DNA from: Trichodesmium erythraeum GBRTRLIN201
Lineage (GTDB): Bacteria > Cyanobacteriota > Cyanobacteriia > Cyanobacteriales > Microcoleaceae
DNA length: 64,000 nt
Assembly (NCBI GenBank): GCA_018457135.1
Contig: JAGGDU010000216.1
Span: 19,614 to 83,613 of the forward strand
Direction: 5' to 3'
The first letter of the stretch is position 1. Each line of letters opens with the position of its first letter. This document shows, one piece after another, positions 43,071 to 51,034 of this stretch. A program made the translations under genes and the position numbers. The notes under the pieces were generated by a model. It ran no database searches. It was given only the letters and a program-made list of their open reading frames with translations, and was not told the origin of the DNA.

Positions 43071-43349
43071 ATGAATAACCCCAAAATCACGATTACTTTA
43101 AAACTATTTGCAGTCTACCAAGAAGCTTACAAAGTTCCCGAAGTCCAACTCAGCATTTCCCATGGAACAACAGTATCTCAACTTCTAGAAAGGGTCATTA
43201 GCCAATACCCCGAACTAGAAAAGTGGCAAGATGTCACAAAATTTGGCATTAACCTCAATTTTGTCCCTCCAGAAACCATTCTTCAAAACGGCGACGAAGT
43301 TGTCCTCATTCCTCCAGTCAGTGGTGGCCTTCATGATTTTAGAATTTAG
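43071..43349 (+). CDS. MoaD/ThiS-family sulfur-carrier-like protein with C-terminal tail
   Basis: 92 residues with the ubiquitin-like beta-grasp fold: KITITLKLFAVYQEAYK, then VSQLLERVISQYPELEKW and GDEVVLIPPVSGG. In MoaD and ThiS the protein ends in Gly-Gly, which is adenylated and turned into a thiocarboxylate. Here GlyGly is at residues 85-86 and is followed by six extra residues (LHDFRI), so processing would be needed before activation. It may belong with molybdopterin synthesis or with the downstream threonine-synthase locus, 274 bp away on the same strand. Confidence 0.75.
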   Translation: MNNPKITITLKLFAVYQEAYKVPEVQLSISHGTTVSQLLERVISQYPELEKWQDVTKFGINLNFVPPETILQNGDEVVLIPPVSGGLHDFRI

Positions 43350-43517
43350 AGATTTTTTTTTAGAAAATATAATTTACTCCCTATCTAGTCATAGATTATA
43401 GACTTAAACAAAATTAAAGTTCATAAAATGATACATTTACTATAACAAAAAGTAATATAAATAAACTAAAATTAACTATTTATCTGTAGCATCAAATTAA
43501 TGAAAAAATGCTCAAAA

Positions 43518-43545
43518 ATTATACCCGACTGTTTTTGTCGGGTAT
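43518..43545. other. Hairpin upstream of thrC
   Basis: ATACCCGAC-tgttttt-GTCGGGTAT is a perfect 9-bp stem. No T run follows, and the thrC -35 box begins three bases later, so it is either a regulator site or the terminator of the upstream MoaD-like gene. Confidence 0.55.
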
Positions 43546-43547
43546 GG

Positions 43548-43576
43548 TTGACGGTAACTTTGACCCATGCTAGTAT
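43548..43576 (+). promoter_or_regulatory. Sigma-70-type promoter of thrC
   Basis: TTGACG at 43548-43553 and TAGTAT at 43571-43576 are separated by 17 bp. The implied start near 43583 leaves a 40-base leader before the ATG. Both hexamers are close to consensus. Confidence 0.6.
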
Positions 43577-43623
43577 CTGAAAAATCTAAATAGTTCTGAG
43601 AAATGAAGTAGGGAGTAAAGACT

Positions 43624-44937
43624 ATGACCCATGCCACAAAAACTCATAACCAAATCGAAACGACAAACACAGCCGTAGAAAACCTTAGATGCAAAGAATG
43701 TGGAGAAGAATACCCCTTAGAAGCAAAACACATATGTGAAGACGTGTGCTTTGGCCCTTTAGAAGTTAAATATAATTACGAAAAGCTCTCTCAAATAGTA
43801 AGTAGGGCCACAATAGAAGCAGGCCCTAAGTCTATCTGGCGTTATCGACATTTCCTACCAGTGGTAACAGACAACTTTATAGATGTAGGAACAGGTATGA
43901 CTCCCCTCGTAAAATCAGAACGTTTAGCACGTCGCCTGGGTCTAAAAAATCTCTATATTAAAAATGATGCAGTAAATATGCCTACCCTTAGTTTCAAAGA
44001 TAGGGTAGTATCAGTGGCCTTAAGTCGCGCTAGAGAATTAGGTTTCTCTACAGTATCTTGTGCAAGTACAGGTAACCTAGCTAACTCTACCGCAGCGATC
44101 GCGGCCAAAGCTGGATTAGAATGTTGTGTATTTATTCCTGCTGACTTAGAAGCAGGAAAAGTTCTTGGTACCTTAATTTACAACCCAACACTCATGGCAG
44201 TTAAAGGGAACTATGACCAAGTAAACCGCCTTTGTTGCGAAGTAGCAAATAGCTACGGTTGGGGCTTTGTAAATATTAATCTCCGCCCATATTATTCAGA
44301 AGGTTCAAAAACTCTTGGTTTTGAAGTTGCTGAACAACTAGGATGGCAACTACCAGATCATGTGGTTGCTCCTATTGCTTCTGGTTCCCTTTACACCAAA
44401 ATTTACAAAGGGTTCCAAGAGTTTATCAAAGTAGGTTTAGTGGAAGATAAGGCAGTTCGTTTTAGTGGAGCCCAAGCTGAAGGTTGTTCACCAGTAGCTC
44501 AAGCATTTAAGGAGGAGCGTGATTTTATATCACCAGTTAAACCTAATACTATTGCTAAGTCAATTGCTATTGGCAACCCGGCAGATGGTGTCTACGCACT
44601 AGAGTTAGCTCGTAAAACAAATGGTAACATTGAATCTGTGAATGATACTGAGATTATTGAAGGTATAAAATTATTAGCAGAAACAGAAGGTATATTTACA
44701 GAAACAGCGGGTGGTACAACTATTGCTGTATTGAAAAAGTTAGTAGAGGCAGGTAAAATTGACCCTGAAGAGACTACTGTTGTTTACATTACAGGCAATG
44801 GCTTAAAGACTCAAGAAGCAGTACAAGGTTATGTCGGCGAACCTTTAACAATAGAAGCAAAGCTGGATAGTTTTGAAAGAGCATGGGAACGCGCTCAAAC
44901 ATTAGAACGTCTTGACTGGCAACAAGTTTTGGTTTAA
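43624..44937 (+). CDS. thrC: Threonine synthase
   Basis: 437 residues, a fold-type II PLP enzyme converting phosphohomoserine to threonine. An N-terminal zinc-ribbon-like segment has Cys23-x2-Cys26 and Cys38/Cys42 (RCKECGEEY, HICEDVC). The PLP-binding Lys125 sits in NMPTLSFKDRVVS, with the phosphate-binding SCASTGNLANSTAA and GGTTIAVLKKLVE typical of this family. It is flanked by two MoaD/ThiS-like genes on the same strand. In other bacteria PLP enzymes paired with such carriers use protein thiocarboxylates as sulfur donors (CysM with CysO), so a paralogous role cannot be excluded, but the sequence fits true ThrC. Confidence 0.88.
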   Translation: MTHATKTHNQIETTNTAVENLRCKECGEEYPLEAKHICEDVCFGPLEVKYNYEKLSQIVSRATIEAGPKSIWRYRHFLPVVTDNFIDVGTGMTPLVKSERLARRLGLKNLYIKNDAVNMPTLSFKDRVVSVALSRARELGFSTVSCASTGNLANSTAAIAAKAGLECCVFIPADLEAGKVLGTLIYNPTLMAVKGNYDQVNRLCCEVANSYGWGFVNINLRPYYSEGSKTLGFEVAEQLGWQLPDHVVAPIASGSLYTKIYKGFQEFIKVGLVEDKAVRFSGAQAEGCSPVAQAFKEERDFISPVKPNTIAKSIAIGNPADGVYALELARKTNGNIESVNDTEIIEGIKLLAETEGIFTETAGGTTIAVLKKLVEAGKIDPEETTVVYITGNGLKTQEAVQGYVGEPLTIEAKLDSFERAWERAQTLERLDWQQVLV

Positions 44938-44993
44938 TTTTTCGTTATCCTATGGGATTTTTATGATAAATTCCTAGGAAACTTAAGGTTATA

Positions 44994-45117
44994 TATAGTA
45001 ATCCTATTTTTATGTGGTCTAAAATATTACCATTTTTTGGCAATATGTAATGAGTAATAGTTTTGGAGTTTATTTCTAGTTTTTGAATTTTTGCAATAGT
45101 TTGATAGGATTACTATA
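44994..45117. repeat. 124-bp MITE with perfect 14-bp terminal inverted repeats
   Basis: It starts TATAGTAATCCTAT and ends ATAGGATTACTATA, exact inverted copies. The interior (GTAATGAGTAATAGTTTTGG and TTTATTTCTAGTTTTT) recurs at about 47206-47345 and, inverted, at 12466-12600; a partial end is at 50701-50760. It has no ORF and lies between thrC and the second MoaD-like gene. Confidence 0.85.
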
Positions 45118-45229
45118 TTAGTTTTGGAAAAATAATTTTTTTGTGAAAAAGATAACTATATTATTGAATTAACCATAATAATAAGTATCTACAAATTAAG
45201 CGTTATTTATACGAGTTAATTAACAAGTT

Positions 45230-45505
45230 ATGGCAATCAAAGTTTTAATTCCTACTGCATTGCAAAAGTTTACTAACAATGAATCACAAATTGAATGTAG
45301 TGCTGGTAATATTTTAGATTTAATTGAATCTCTAGAAGCTAAATATCCTGGTATAAAAAAAAGTCTTTGTGATGATAAAGGAGAACCAAGAAGATTTTTA
45401 AATTTCTATGTTAATAGTGAAGATATTAGATTCTTAGAAGGAACAAAAACATCTATAAAAGATGGGGATGAAGTTAGTATTGTTCCTGCTGTTGCTGGTG
45501 GTTGA
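45230..45505 (+). CDS. MoaD/ThiS-family sulfur-carrier-like protein
   Basis: 91 residues of beta-grasp fold: [40 protein letters not shown], and [15 protein letters not shown] with [13 protein letters not shown]. It ends exactly in Gly-Gly, as required for activation to a thiocarboxylate. The NFYVN-EDIR-L-G-T segment is the one seen in CysO-like and small-archaeal-modifier-like carriers rather than in MoaD proper. Downstream of thrC with a MITE in between; the pair thrC-carrier recurs in cyanobacteria as I recall, suggesting a shared sulfur-linked role. No JAMM protease is in the window. Confidence 0.8.
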   Translation: MAIKVLIPTALQKFTNNESQIECSAGNILDLIESLEAKYPGIKKSLCDDKGEPRRFLNFYVNSEDIRFLEGTKTSIKDGDEVSIVPAVAGG

Positions 45506-45903
45506 GTTAGTTGGGATAAAAAGTGTTGGAAAACCTACCCCATGGGATATCCTATGAAAGAAATTGGCGATCGCTTTTAACTTAATACATTACTTCCCTC
45601 TAAGGGTATATATCATGGCTTTTGAGCATTATACCTAGGTAATTTTTATTGTAATAGTAGTGTATTGTAGTTATTTTTGTGAAGAGACAAGGTAGTGGGA
45701 GCAAAGTGCTCCCGTACTATTCTATTTACCATTACTATATAAAGAATACTAAAATTTATAATACAAGAGTGTGACTATTCATACCTTAGTACTTTATTAC
45801 TGCTTTTCAAATTTGCGTTTCAAAAATGTCCCATACTTTGGTCTAGCCCAAGAGATGGTATATCATAGCTGCTGATTACTATTTCCTATTATGTAAAGCT
45901 AAT
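45506..45903. other. Gap with a small hairpin
   Basis: GGGAGCA-aag-TGCTCCC at about 45697-45713 forms a tight 7-bp stem. No gene or other repeat is visible in these 398 bp. Confidence 0.45.
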
Positions 45904-46932
45904 ATGGAACTTAAAGATTTTCTCGGAACAGACCTTAAATACGACGTAAAAGCCCTCGCTGATGATGAATACTTAACTTGCGAGATTCAGGCCATACTAA
46001 TTGACTTAAATATGCTTAACCCTCCAATAGATGGCATATTTGGCCCATTGACTACGGCAGCACTTCATCGGTTTCAAGTAGAGCAAAAAAGTGGTGAAGC
46101 GGGATATTTAGGAGAAAAAACTATCAAAAAATTGTGGGATGCAAAAGAAGCAAATATTTTTGCAGCTCCAATTATATTAAGAACTACAAAAGAAACTATT
46201 CTGAAGTTAAGACCTCTTCTATCTTCTCAATTATCTGATTCAGAAAAGCATCAAATGTCTGCTCATCAAGAATTTGAACTTTTAGCTTACACTCCAGTTA
46301 GAAATCATTTTCGGGTTGCTTTTCGTAATTATAAATATAATGGTTTAGGGGTTTGGTATGTTGATGAAAAAAAGGTTGAAATTTATGAAAATAATCAAGT
46401 TGTACATCCTAAGCTGAAGCCAGAAAGTATTAAAATAAAAGTTCCTTACAAAACAAAATTAGATGATTTGTATAATCCTACAGGTTTATGTAATATTACT
46501 TCAATAGCTTCATGTTTAGAATTTTTAGAAGTAAATCGTAAGTCGAATTATGGTGAGTTTGAAGATGAACTTTATGAGTATGCTTTAAGTCAAGGTTACA
46601 GTCGTCATCATCCATATCATTTAGTTAAAATTATAAGGGATTATGGATGTAAAGATACTTTTAAAACTCATGCTACTATTCAAGAGGTTCAAGACTCTCT
46701 AATAGCAGGAAACCCTGTGGCTATACACAGTTATTTTACTTCTTTTGGTCATCTAATTGTTGGTGTTGGTTTTGATAATAAAGGATTATTTATCCATGAC
46801 CCATATGGGGAATGGTCTTCTACTAAATATCGGACTGACCTAAGTGGTGCTTGTCTACATTGTTCTTATGAGTTAATTCGTAATGTTTGTATGCCAGATG
46901 GTAATTTCTGGGTACATTTTATTTCAAAGTAG
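45904..46932 (+). CDS. Peptidoglycan-binding and C39-like peptidase protein
   Basis: 342 residues. The N-terminal part (about 15-80) is a PG_binding_1-type helical repeat: AILIDLNMLNPPIDGIFGPL, TTAALHRFQVEQK. A middle region (about 85-175) looks like an SH3-like binding module. The C-terminal domain (about 185-342) is C39-like with the catalytic triad candidates Cys196 (PTGLCNITSIASC), His283 (FGHLIVGVGFDN) and Asp299 (FIHDPYGEW). No signal peptide is present, so export, if any, is nonclassical. It could cleave cell-wall peptides or a peptide substrate; the context gives no further clue. Confidence 0.78.
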   Translation: MELKDFLGTDLKYDVKALADDEYLTCEIQAILIDLNMLNPPIDGIFGPLTTAALHRFQVEQKSGEAGYLGEKTIKKLWDAKEANIFAAPIILRTTKETILKLRPLLSSQLSDSEKHQMSAHQEFELLAYTPVRNHFRVAFRNYKYNGLGVWYVDEKKVEIYENNQVVHPKLKPESIKIKVPYKTKLDDLYNPTGLCNITSIASCLEFLEVNRKSNYGEFEDELYEYALSQGYSRHHPYHLVKIIRDYGCKDTFKTHATIQEVQDSLIAGNPVAIHSYFTSFGHLIVGVGFDNKGLFIHDPYGEWSSTKYRTDLSGACLHCSYELIRNVCMPDGNFWVHFISK

Positions 46933-48001
46933 AAGCGATCGCGATACATAGACTATTAATAGTTATTATTAATAATAGAGGCTGAAATAAACTCTTTCTT
47001 CAAATAATATCATCTCTTCCGGTACAAAACACCTCAGGTAGTCTCTCTAGTCTCACTACTTCAATAGTGTTTTGTGCTTGAGCGGCTTGCAAGGCTGAGA
47101 ACAATTCTATTCTTAACTGAGTGGTAATAACGCTCAGGAATAATTTGCCAGAATAAAGTTTAGTGTTTATGGCGGCAAGCGATCGCTAAACCAGAAAAGG
47201 ATAGATATGGCAATTCTATTTTATTTATGTTGAAAATCCTGCCACTTTTTGAGAATAGGTAATGGTGTAATGGTCAATAGGGAAGAGTTTTAGAGTTTAT
47301 TTCTAGTTTTTAAATTGTCACAACTTACGAGGGAATTGCTATACAATTTGATACATTGTTTATAGCTACTGAAAAGCTAGCACAATTTTATTTTGTATTC
47401 ATTAGCAGCATGTTCATTTCTGAGCTTAACTCACTCTTTTTCTAGCTTTTCGATACGAGATTCCAGAGAAGCACCACTAGCATTAGTGGTAGAGTTGATA
47501 GCTTATTCAAGTCTAGTAAAAAACATAATTAGATATCTCCTGTCAATAATTAATAACTAACAATTAATAATTTATAAGCAAAGTTATGATATTTGATTGG
47601 TTAACAAATATAGCCATAGTCAAAGCAGAAAAGCTTAGACATAGCCTAGCTAAATGGAATAATTATTATTCAGATTTATTATCATTATAAGGTAGTTTTT
47701 TTTATTTGACAAGATATCTTATATTTGACTTTTTTATGGGAATAATTATTGTTTGAAAAGCAAAATTTATTGGTTAATAAAAAGGAATAACATTTGATAA
47801 ATTGAGGAATACTAAAATCACAAAAAAGAATAATATTTAATCTGGATTTTGTCTTATAGTTTGTGTCTAATTCTATTCGTTGAATTTTATATTACAAATA
47901 TATTACATTGATTTGAAAAAATTTTTCGACTCGCCAGAGGCGAGACTCATGAGAGAAAAAAAAACACAGAGTAAAGGGCAAAAGAGGAAAAGAATAAAGG
48001 G
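46933..48001. other. 1-kb gap with a crotonase fragment and a MITE
   Basis: Besides the minus-strand fragment at 47000-47168 and the element at 47206-47345 (left end ATATGGCAATTCTA, right end GGGAATTGCTATAC, relative of the 44994 element), a minus-strand frame near 47450-47525 reads INSTTNASGASLESRIEKLE with a stop before it. Nothing is intact. Confidence 0.55.
47000..47168 (-). pseudogene. Fragment of a crotonase (enoyl-CoA hydratase-like) gene
   Basis: About 55 codons read NTKLYSGKLFLSVITTQLRI, ELFSALQAAQAQNTIEVVRL and ERLPEVFCTGRDDI before a stop. The sequence resembles the N-terminal half of crotonases, where the LSAL-x-x-A-(x5)-I-x-VV-L-x-G-x-x-x-FC-GGD pattern builds the oxyanion hole; here GGD is GRD. 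Such enzymes also occur in polyketide beta-branching, but the fragment alone cannot tell. No start codon and no C-terminal half remain. Confidence 0.4.
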
Positions 48002-50650
48002 TTAAAGAGTTCTCCCGCCATCGCAGACAAGACGAAAACCAGTATCGTAGTTGAGGTCGACGCGCCTATAAAAGTAGTTGCGAACCGCAGAACGGCAATT
48101 AATAGGAAGGTTGAGCCAAGAACCGCCCCGCAGCGGTGATCGTTCTTTATTTCCATTTAGCCAAACACTGCCATCTGTAGGCGCACCAGCATAGTTATTA
48201 TGCCATTCATCCGCACACCACTCCCACACATTTCCATGCATGTCATACAAACCAAAAGCATTAGCAGGAAATTGACCTACAGGAGTTGTTTGTTCTCTAT
48301 ATTTTCCTTTTGGTTCATTGCCGTAAGTGTACTTGCCATCATAGTTGACTAATTCAGTTGTTATAGTCTCTCCAAAGTAGAAAGGTGTAGTTGTCCCAGC
48401 ACGACAAGCATATTCCCACTCTGCTTCACTCGGTAGTCTATAGTCTCTTCCTGTTTTCTTAGAGAGCTTTTGACAAAACTCTGTAGCGTTATTCCAACTT
48501 ACACATTCCACAGGGCGATTTTTTCCTTTAAATTTCGAAGGATCATTTCCCATTATTGCTTGCCACTGTTGTTGAGTAACGACATACTTTCCCATCCAAA
48601 ATTCTGGCACATCTACATAATGTTGCGGACCTTCCTTGTCAAGTCTTTCTGCTTCCGTATCTGGAGACCCCATTAGAAACCTACCTCCAGGAATTTTCAC
48701 CATTTCTAAAGACACTCCATTACCCAAATCTTCAATTATCTGTCTAGCGCTTTCTTGCCTACGGTTAACAATACTTCCAGAAGCATTAACCCTTACAACT
48801 TCAAAAGTAAATAATTTTCCTTTTTCTGGTTGAGATGTTTGTGGCTGAGATATTTGTGGTGGAGAAATATGCTGAGTTTTCCCGCCATCGCAGACAAGAC
48901 GAAAACCAGTAATGAAGAAGTGGTCGTCGCGCCTAACAGAGTAGGTGTCGCGAACCGCAGAACGGCAATAATTAGGAAGGTCGTACCAAGAACCGCCCCG
49001 CAGCGGTGATCGTTCTTTATTTCCATTTAGCCAAACACTGCCATCTGTAGGCGCACCAGCATAGTTATTATGCCATTCATCCGCACACCACTCCCACACA
49101 TTTCCATGCATGTCATACAAACCAAAAGCATTAGCAGGAAATTGACCTACAGGAGTTGTTTGTTCTCTATATTTTCCTTTTGGTTCATTGCCGTAAGTGT
49201 ACTTGCCATCATAGTTGACTAATTCAGTTGTTATAGTCTCTCCAAAGTAGAAAGGTGTAGTTGTCCCAGCACGACAAGCATATTCCCACTCTGCTTCACT
49301 CGGTAGTCTATAGTCTCTTCCTGTTTTCTTAGAGAGCTTTTGACAAAACTCTGTAGCGTTATTCCAACTTACACATTCCACAGGGCGATTTTTTCCTTTA
49401 AATTTCGAAGGATCATTTCCCATTATTGCTTGCCACTGTTGTTGAGTAACGACATACTTTCCCATCCAAAATTCTGGCACATCTACATAATGTTGCGGAC
49501 CTTCCTTGTCAAGTCTTTCTGCTTCCGTATCTGGAGACCCCATTAGAAACCTACCTCCAGGAATTTTCACCATTTCTAAAGACACTCCATTACCCAAATC
49601 TTCAATTATCTGTCTAGCGCTTTCTTGCCTACGGTTAACAATACTTCCAGAAGCATTAACCCTTACAACTTCAAAAGTAAATAATTTTCCTTTTTCTGGT
49701 TGAGCTCTTTGTGGCTGAGATATTTGTGGTGGAGAAATATGCTGAGTTTTCCTTTGAGAAGTCGGTTGAATAACAGACAAAATTTCTCCTACATTTTGAA
49801 ACCTTTTCTTAGTTGCTCCCACAATCATTTTATCCAATATTTCCCCACATTCATTACTCACATTTGATTGTAAATAATCCCGCCATACCCAATCATTTTC
49901 ACTCACATCAAATAAGTCAAAAGGTTCTATTTGAGTTAATAAATGAATACAAGTTACACCTAGACTATAAATATCACTTACAAAACTTGCTTTTCCTACT
50001 GACTGTTCTGGTGCCACATATCCCGCAGAACCTATAACCGTTCCCGTTCTTCCTAAAGCTGTCATTGTCGCATATTTAGCTGCTCCACAATCTACTAATA
50101 CTAATTGATTATCTTTTCTTCTCCTAATAATATTTTCTGGTTTAATATCTCTGTGAATAATTTGTTGGGAATGAATAAATTCTAAAACTGGTAATAAACT
50201 TTTTAATAATTCTAATATTTGATTTTCACTAAAAGCACCTGACTCTTCTAGTTCCTGCTTTAAATTTTGCCCATCAATAAATTCTTGCACTAAATATTGC
50301 CGATTATTCTGAGTAAAATATGCTAAAAGTTCTGGTATTTGTGAATGCCTACCTAAACCATCTAAACGTTCTGCTTCTTGAGCAAATAATTTCGCAGCTT
50401 TTTCCAAATTTTTAGTTCCTTGTGCTTGAGGAAAAAATTGTTTAATTACACAAAAAGGCTTTGAAGGTTTATCTTCATCTACAGCTTGAAAAGTTCTACC
50501 AAAACCTCCTTCTCCGATTATTTTCAGAGGGCGATAACGTTCTCTTAATACTAATTTTTCACCACAGCTAGTACAGAATTTTGTTTGTGCTTGGTTAACT
50601 TCTAAACAGTCAGGGTTTAAACATTGAGTCGTTTCAATTTTTAGAGTCAT
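48002..50650 (-). CDS. Ser/Thr kinase with two tandem FGE-sulfatase domains (DGR target candidate)
   Basis: 882 residues. The N-terminus has the 4-Cys motif of cyanobacterial kinases (Cys10, 15, 26, 29). The kinase domain (about 38-300) shows GEGGFG (46-51), Lys70, HRDIKPEN (166-173) and APEQ; the DFG motif is DCG (187-189), an unusual change. Two FGE-sulfatase/C-type-lectin domains follow (about 345-605 and 635-882). Each contains PGGRFLMGSPDTEAERLDKE, YRLPSEAEWEYACRAGT and MHGNVWEWCADEWH. They come from an 870-bp duplication with identical DNA over most of its length and differ mainly near their C-termini (48044-48115, 48911-48985). Kinase activity should act on an unknown partner, with the variable lectin-like surface as sensor. 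Strong RBS not seen. Confidence 0.93.
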   Translation of the reverse strand: MTLKIETTQCLNPDCLEVNQAQTKFCTSCGEKLVLRERYRPLKIIGEGGFGRTFQAVDEDKPSKPFCVIKQFFPQAQGTKNLEKAAKLFAQEAERLDGLGRHSQIPELLAYFTQNNRQYLVQEFIDGQNLKQELEESGAFSENQILELLKSLLPVLEFIHSQQIIHRDIKPENIIRRRKDNQLVLVDCGAAKYATMTALGRTGTVIGSAGYVAPEQSVGKASFVSDIYSLGVTCIHLLTQIEPFDLFDVSENDWVWRDYLQSNVSNECGEILDKMIVGATKKRFQNVGEILSVIQPTSQRKTQHISPPQISQPQRAQPEKGKLFTFEVVRVNASGSIVNRRQESARQIIEDLGNGVSLEMVKIPGGRFLMGSPDTEAERLDKEGPQHYVDVPEFWMGKYVVTQQQWQAIMGNDPSKFKGKNRPVECVSWNNATEFCQKLSKKTGRDYRLPSEAEWEYACRAGTTTPFYFGETITTELVNYDGKYTYGNEPKGKYREQTTPVGQFPANAFGLYDMHGNVWEWCADEWHNNYAGAPTDGSVWLNGNKERSPLRGGSWYDLPNYCRSAVRDTYSVRRDDHFFITGFRLVCDGGKTQHISPPQISQPQTSQPEKGKLFTFEVVRVNASGSIVNRRQESARQIIEDLGNGVSLEMVKIPGGRFLMGSPDTEAERLDKEGPQHYVDVPEFWMGKYVVTQQQWQAIMGNDPSKFKGKNRPVECVSWNNATEFCQKLSKKTGRDYRLPSEAEWEYACRAGTTTPFYFGETITTELVNYDGKYTYGNEPKGKYREQTTPVGQFPANAFGLYDMHGNVWEWCADEWHNNYAGAPTDGSVWLNGNKERSPLRGGSWLNLPINCRSAVRNYFYRRVDLNYDTGFRLVCDGGRTL
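48044..48115 (-). other. DGR variable region in FGE domain 2
   Basis: In this 72-bp stretch, compared with the twin at 48911-48985, 13 of 14 AAY-type codons differ, always in the first two bases, while third bases and the intervening codons (CTT CCT, TGC CGT TCT GCG GTT CGC, AGG CGC) are constant. It is followed by the constant ACT GGT TTT CGT CTT GTC, the kind of GC-containing anchor at which DGR mutagenesis starts. One codon is missing relative to the twin. Confidence 0.85.
48120..49740. repeat. 870-bp tandem duplication (FGE domain units)
   Basis: About 48116-48870 and 48986-49740 are the same sequence, offset by 870 bp. Apart from the variable regions, I found only a few differences, such as gagatgttt against gagctcttt in the linker (TS against RA in the protein). 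The near-identity shows a recent duplication or ongoing gene conversion. Confidence 0.9.
48911..48985 (-). other. DGR variable region in FGE domain 1
   Basis: 75-bp counterpart of the variable region in domain 2. Codon pairs after AGG CGC (domain 1 / domain 2) are gac/gtc, gac/gac, cac/ctc, ttc/aac, ttc/tac, att/gat. Each pair can be derived from AAC or AAT by change of adenines only. The region lies in the ligand-binding loop of the C-type-lectin fold. Confidence 0.85.
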
Positions 50651-51034
50651 TTTAATTTTTAGTTATAAAATTATGCAGATAAATTATATAAAGCTATAAT
50701 TATAGCAATGCTATTTTATTTGTGGCAAAAATCTTACTGCTTTTTAGGTAACAAGCAACAGGCAACAGCCAACAGGTAAGAGACTCAACTTTTTGATCTA
50801 CTTTTTGATTTGCCGGAACCTATGGGCGGATGGCTATATCTATTCTCATCATTTTCACACAGCCCTACTCTAAGAACTCTTAAAACTGCTGGGACCATAG
50901 AAACCGGGTTTCTTCTTTCGAGTCTCTTGTTGTTACCTTTATAGCTGTTGTGAGATTCTCCCACTGCGACCATAAGGACCTTGTATACAACATCCTCAAC
51001 ATTAATTCATATTTTTTACCTAGAAATGAAACAC
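50651..51034. other. Gap with repeat fragments
   Basis: At 50701-50760 there is one end of the TAGCAAT-type MITE (ATTATAGCAATGCTATTTTA). At 50898-50918 GAAACCGGGTTTCTTC is related to the element at 170-262. No gene. Confidence 0.45.

Noticed and set aside
43518..43545. Riboswitch upstream of thrC
   Set aside because: The perfect hairpin precedes the best promoter, so it would not be in the thrC leader; no known aptamer consensus is visible.
48470..49703. Repeated plus-strand ORFs occurring twice at an 870-bp offset
   Set aside because: They are antisense shadows of the duplicated FGE domains; their repetition is explained by the duplication.
47900..51000. DGR template repeat or reverse transcriptase near the variable gene
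   Set aside because: No adenine-rich copy of the variable region and no reverse-transcriptase motif is present around the gene or elsewhere in the window.
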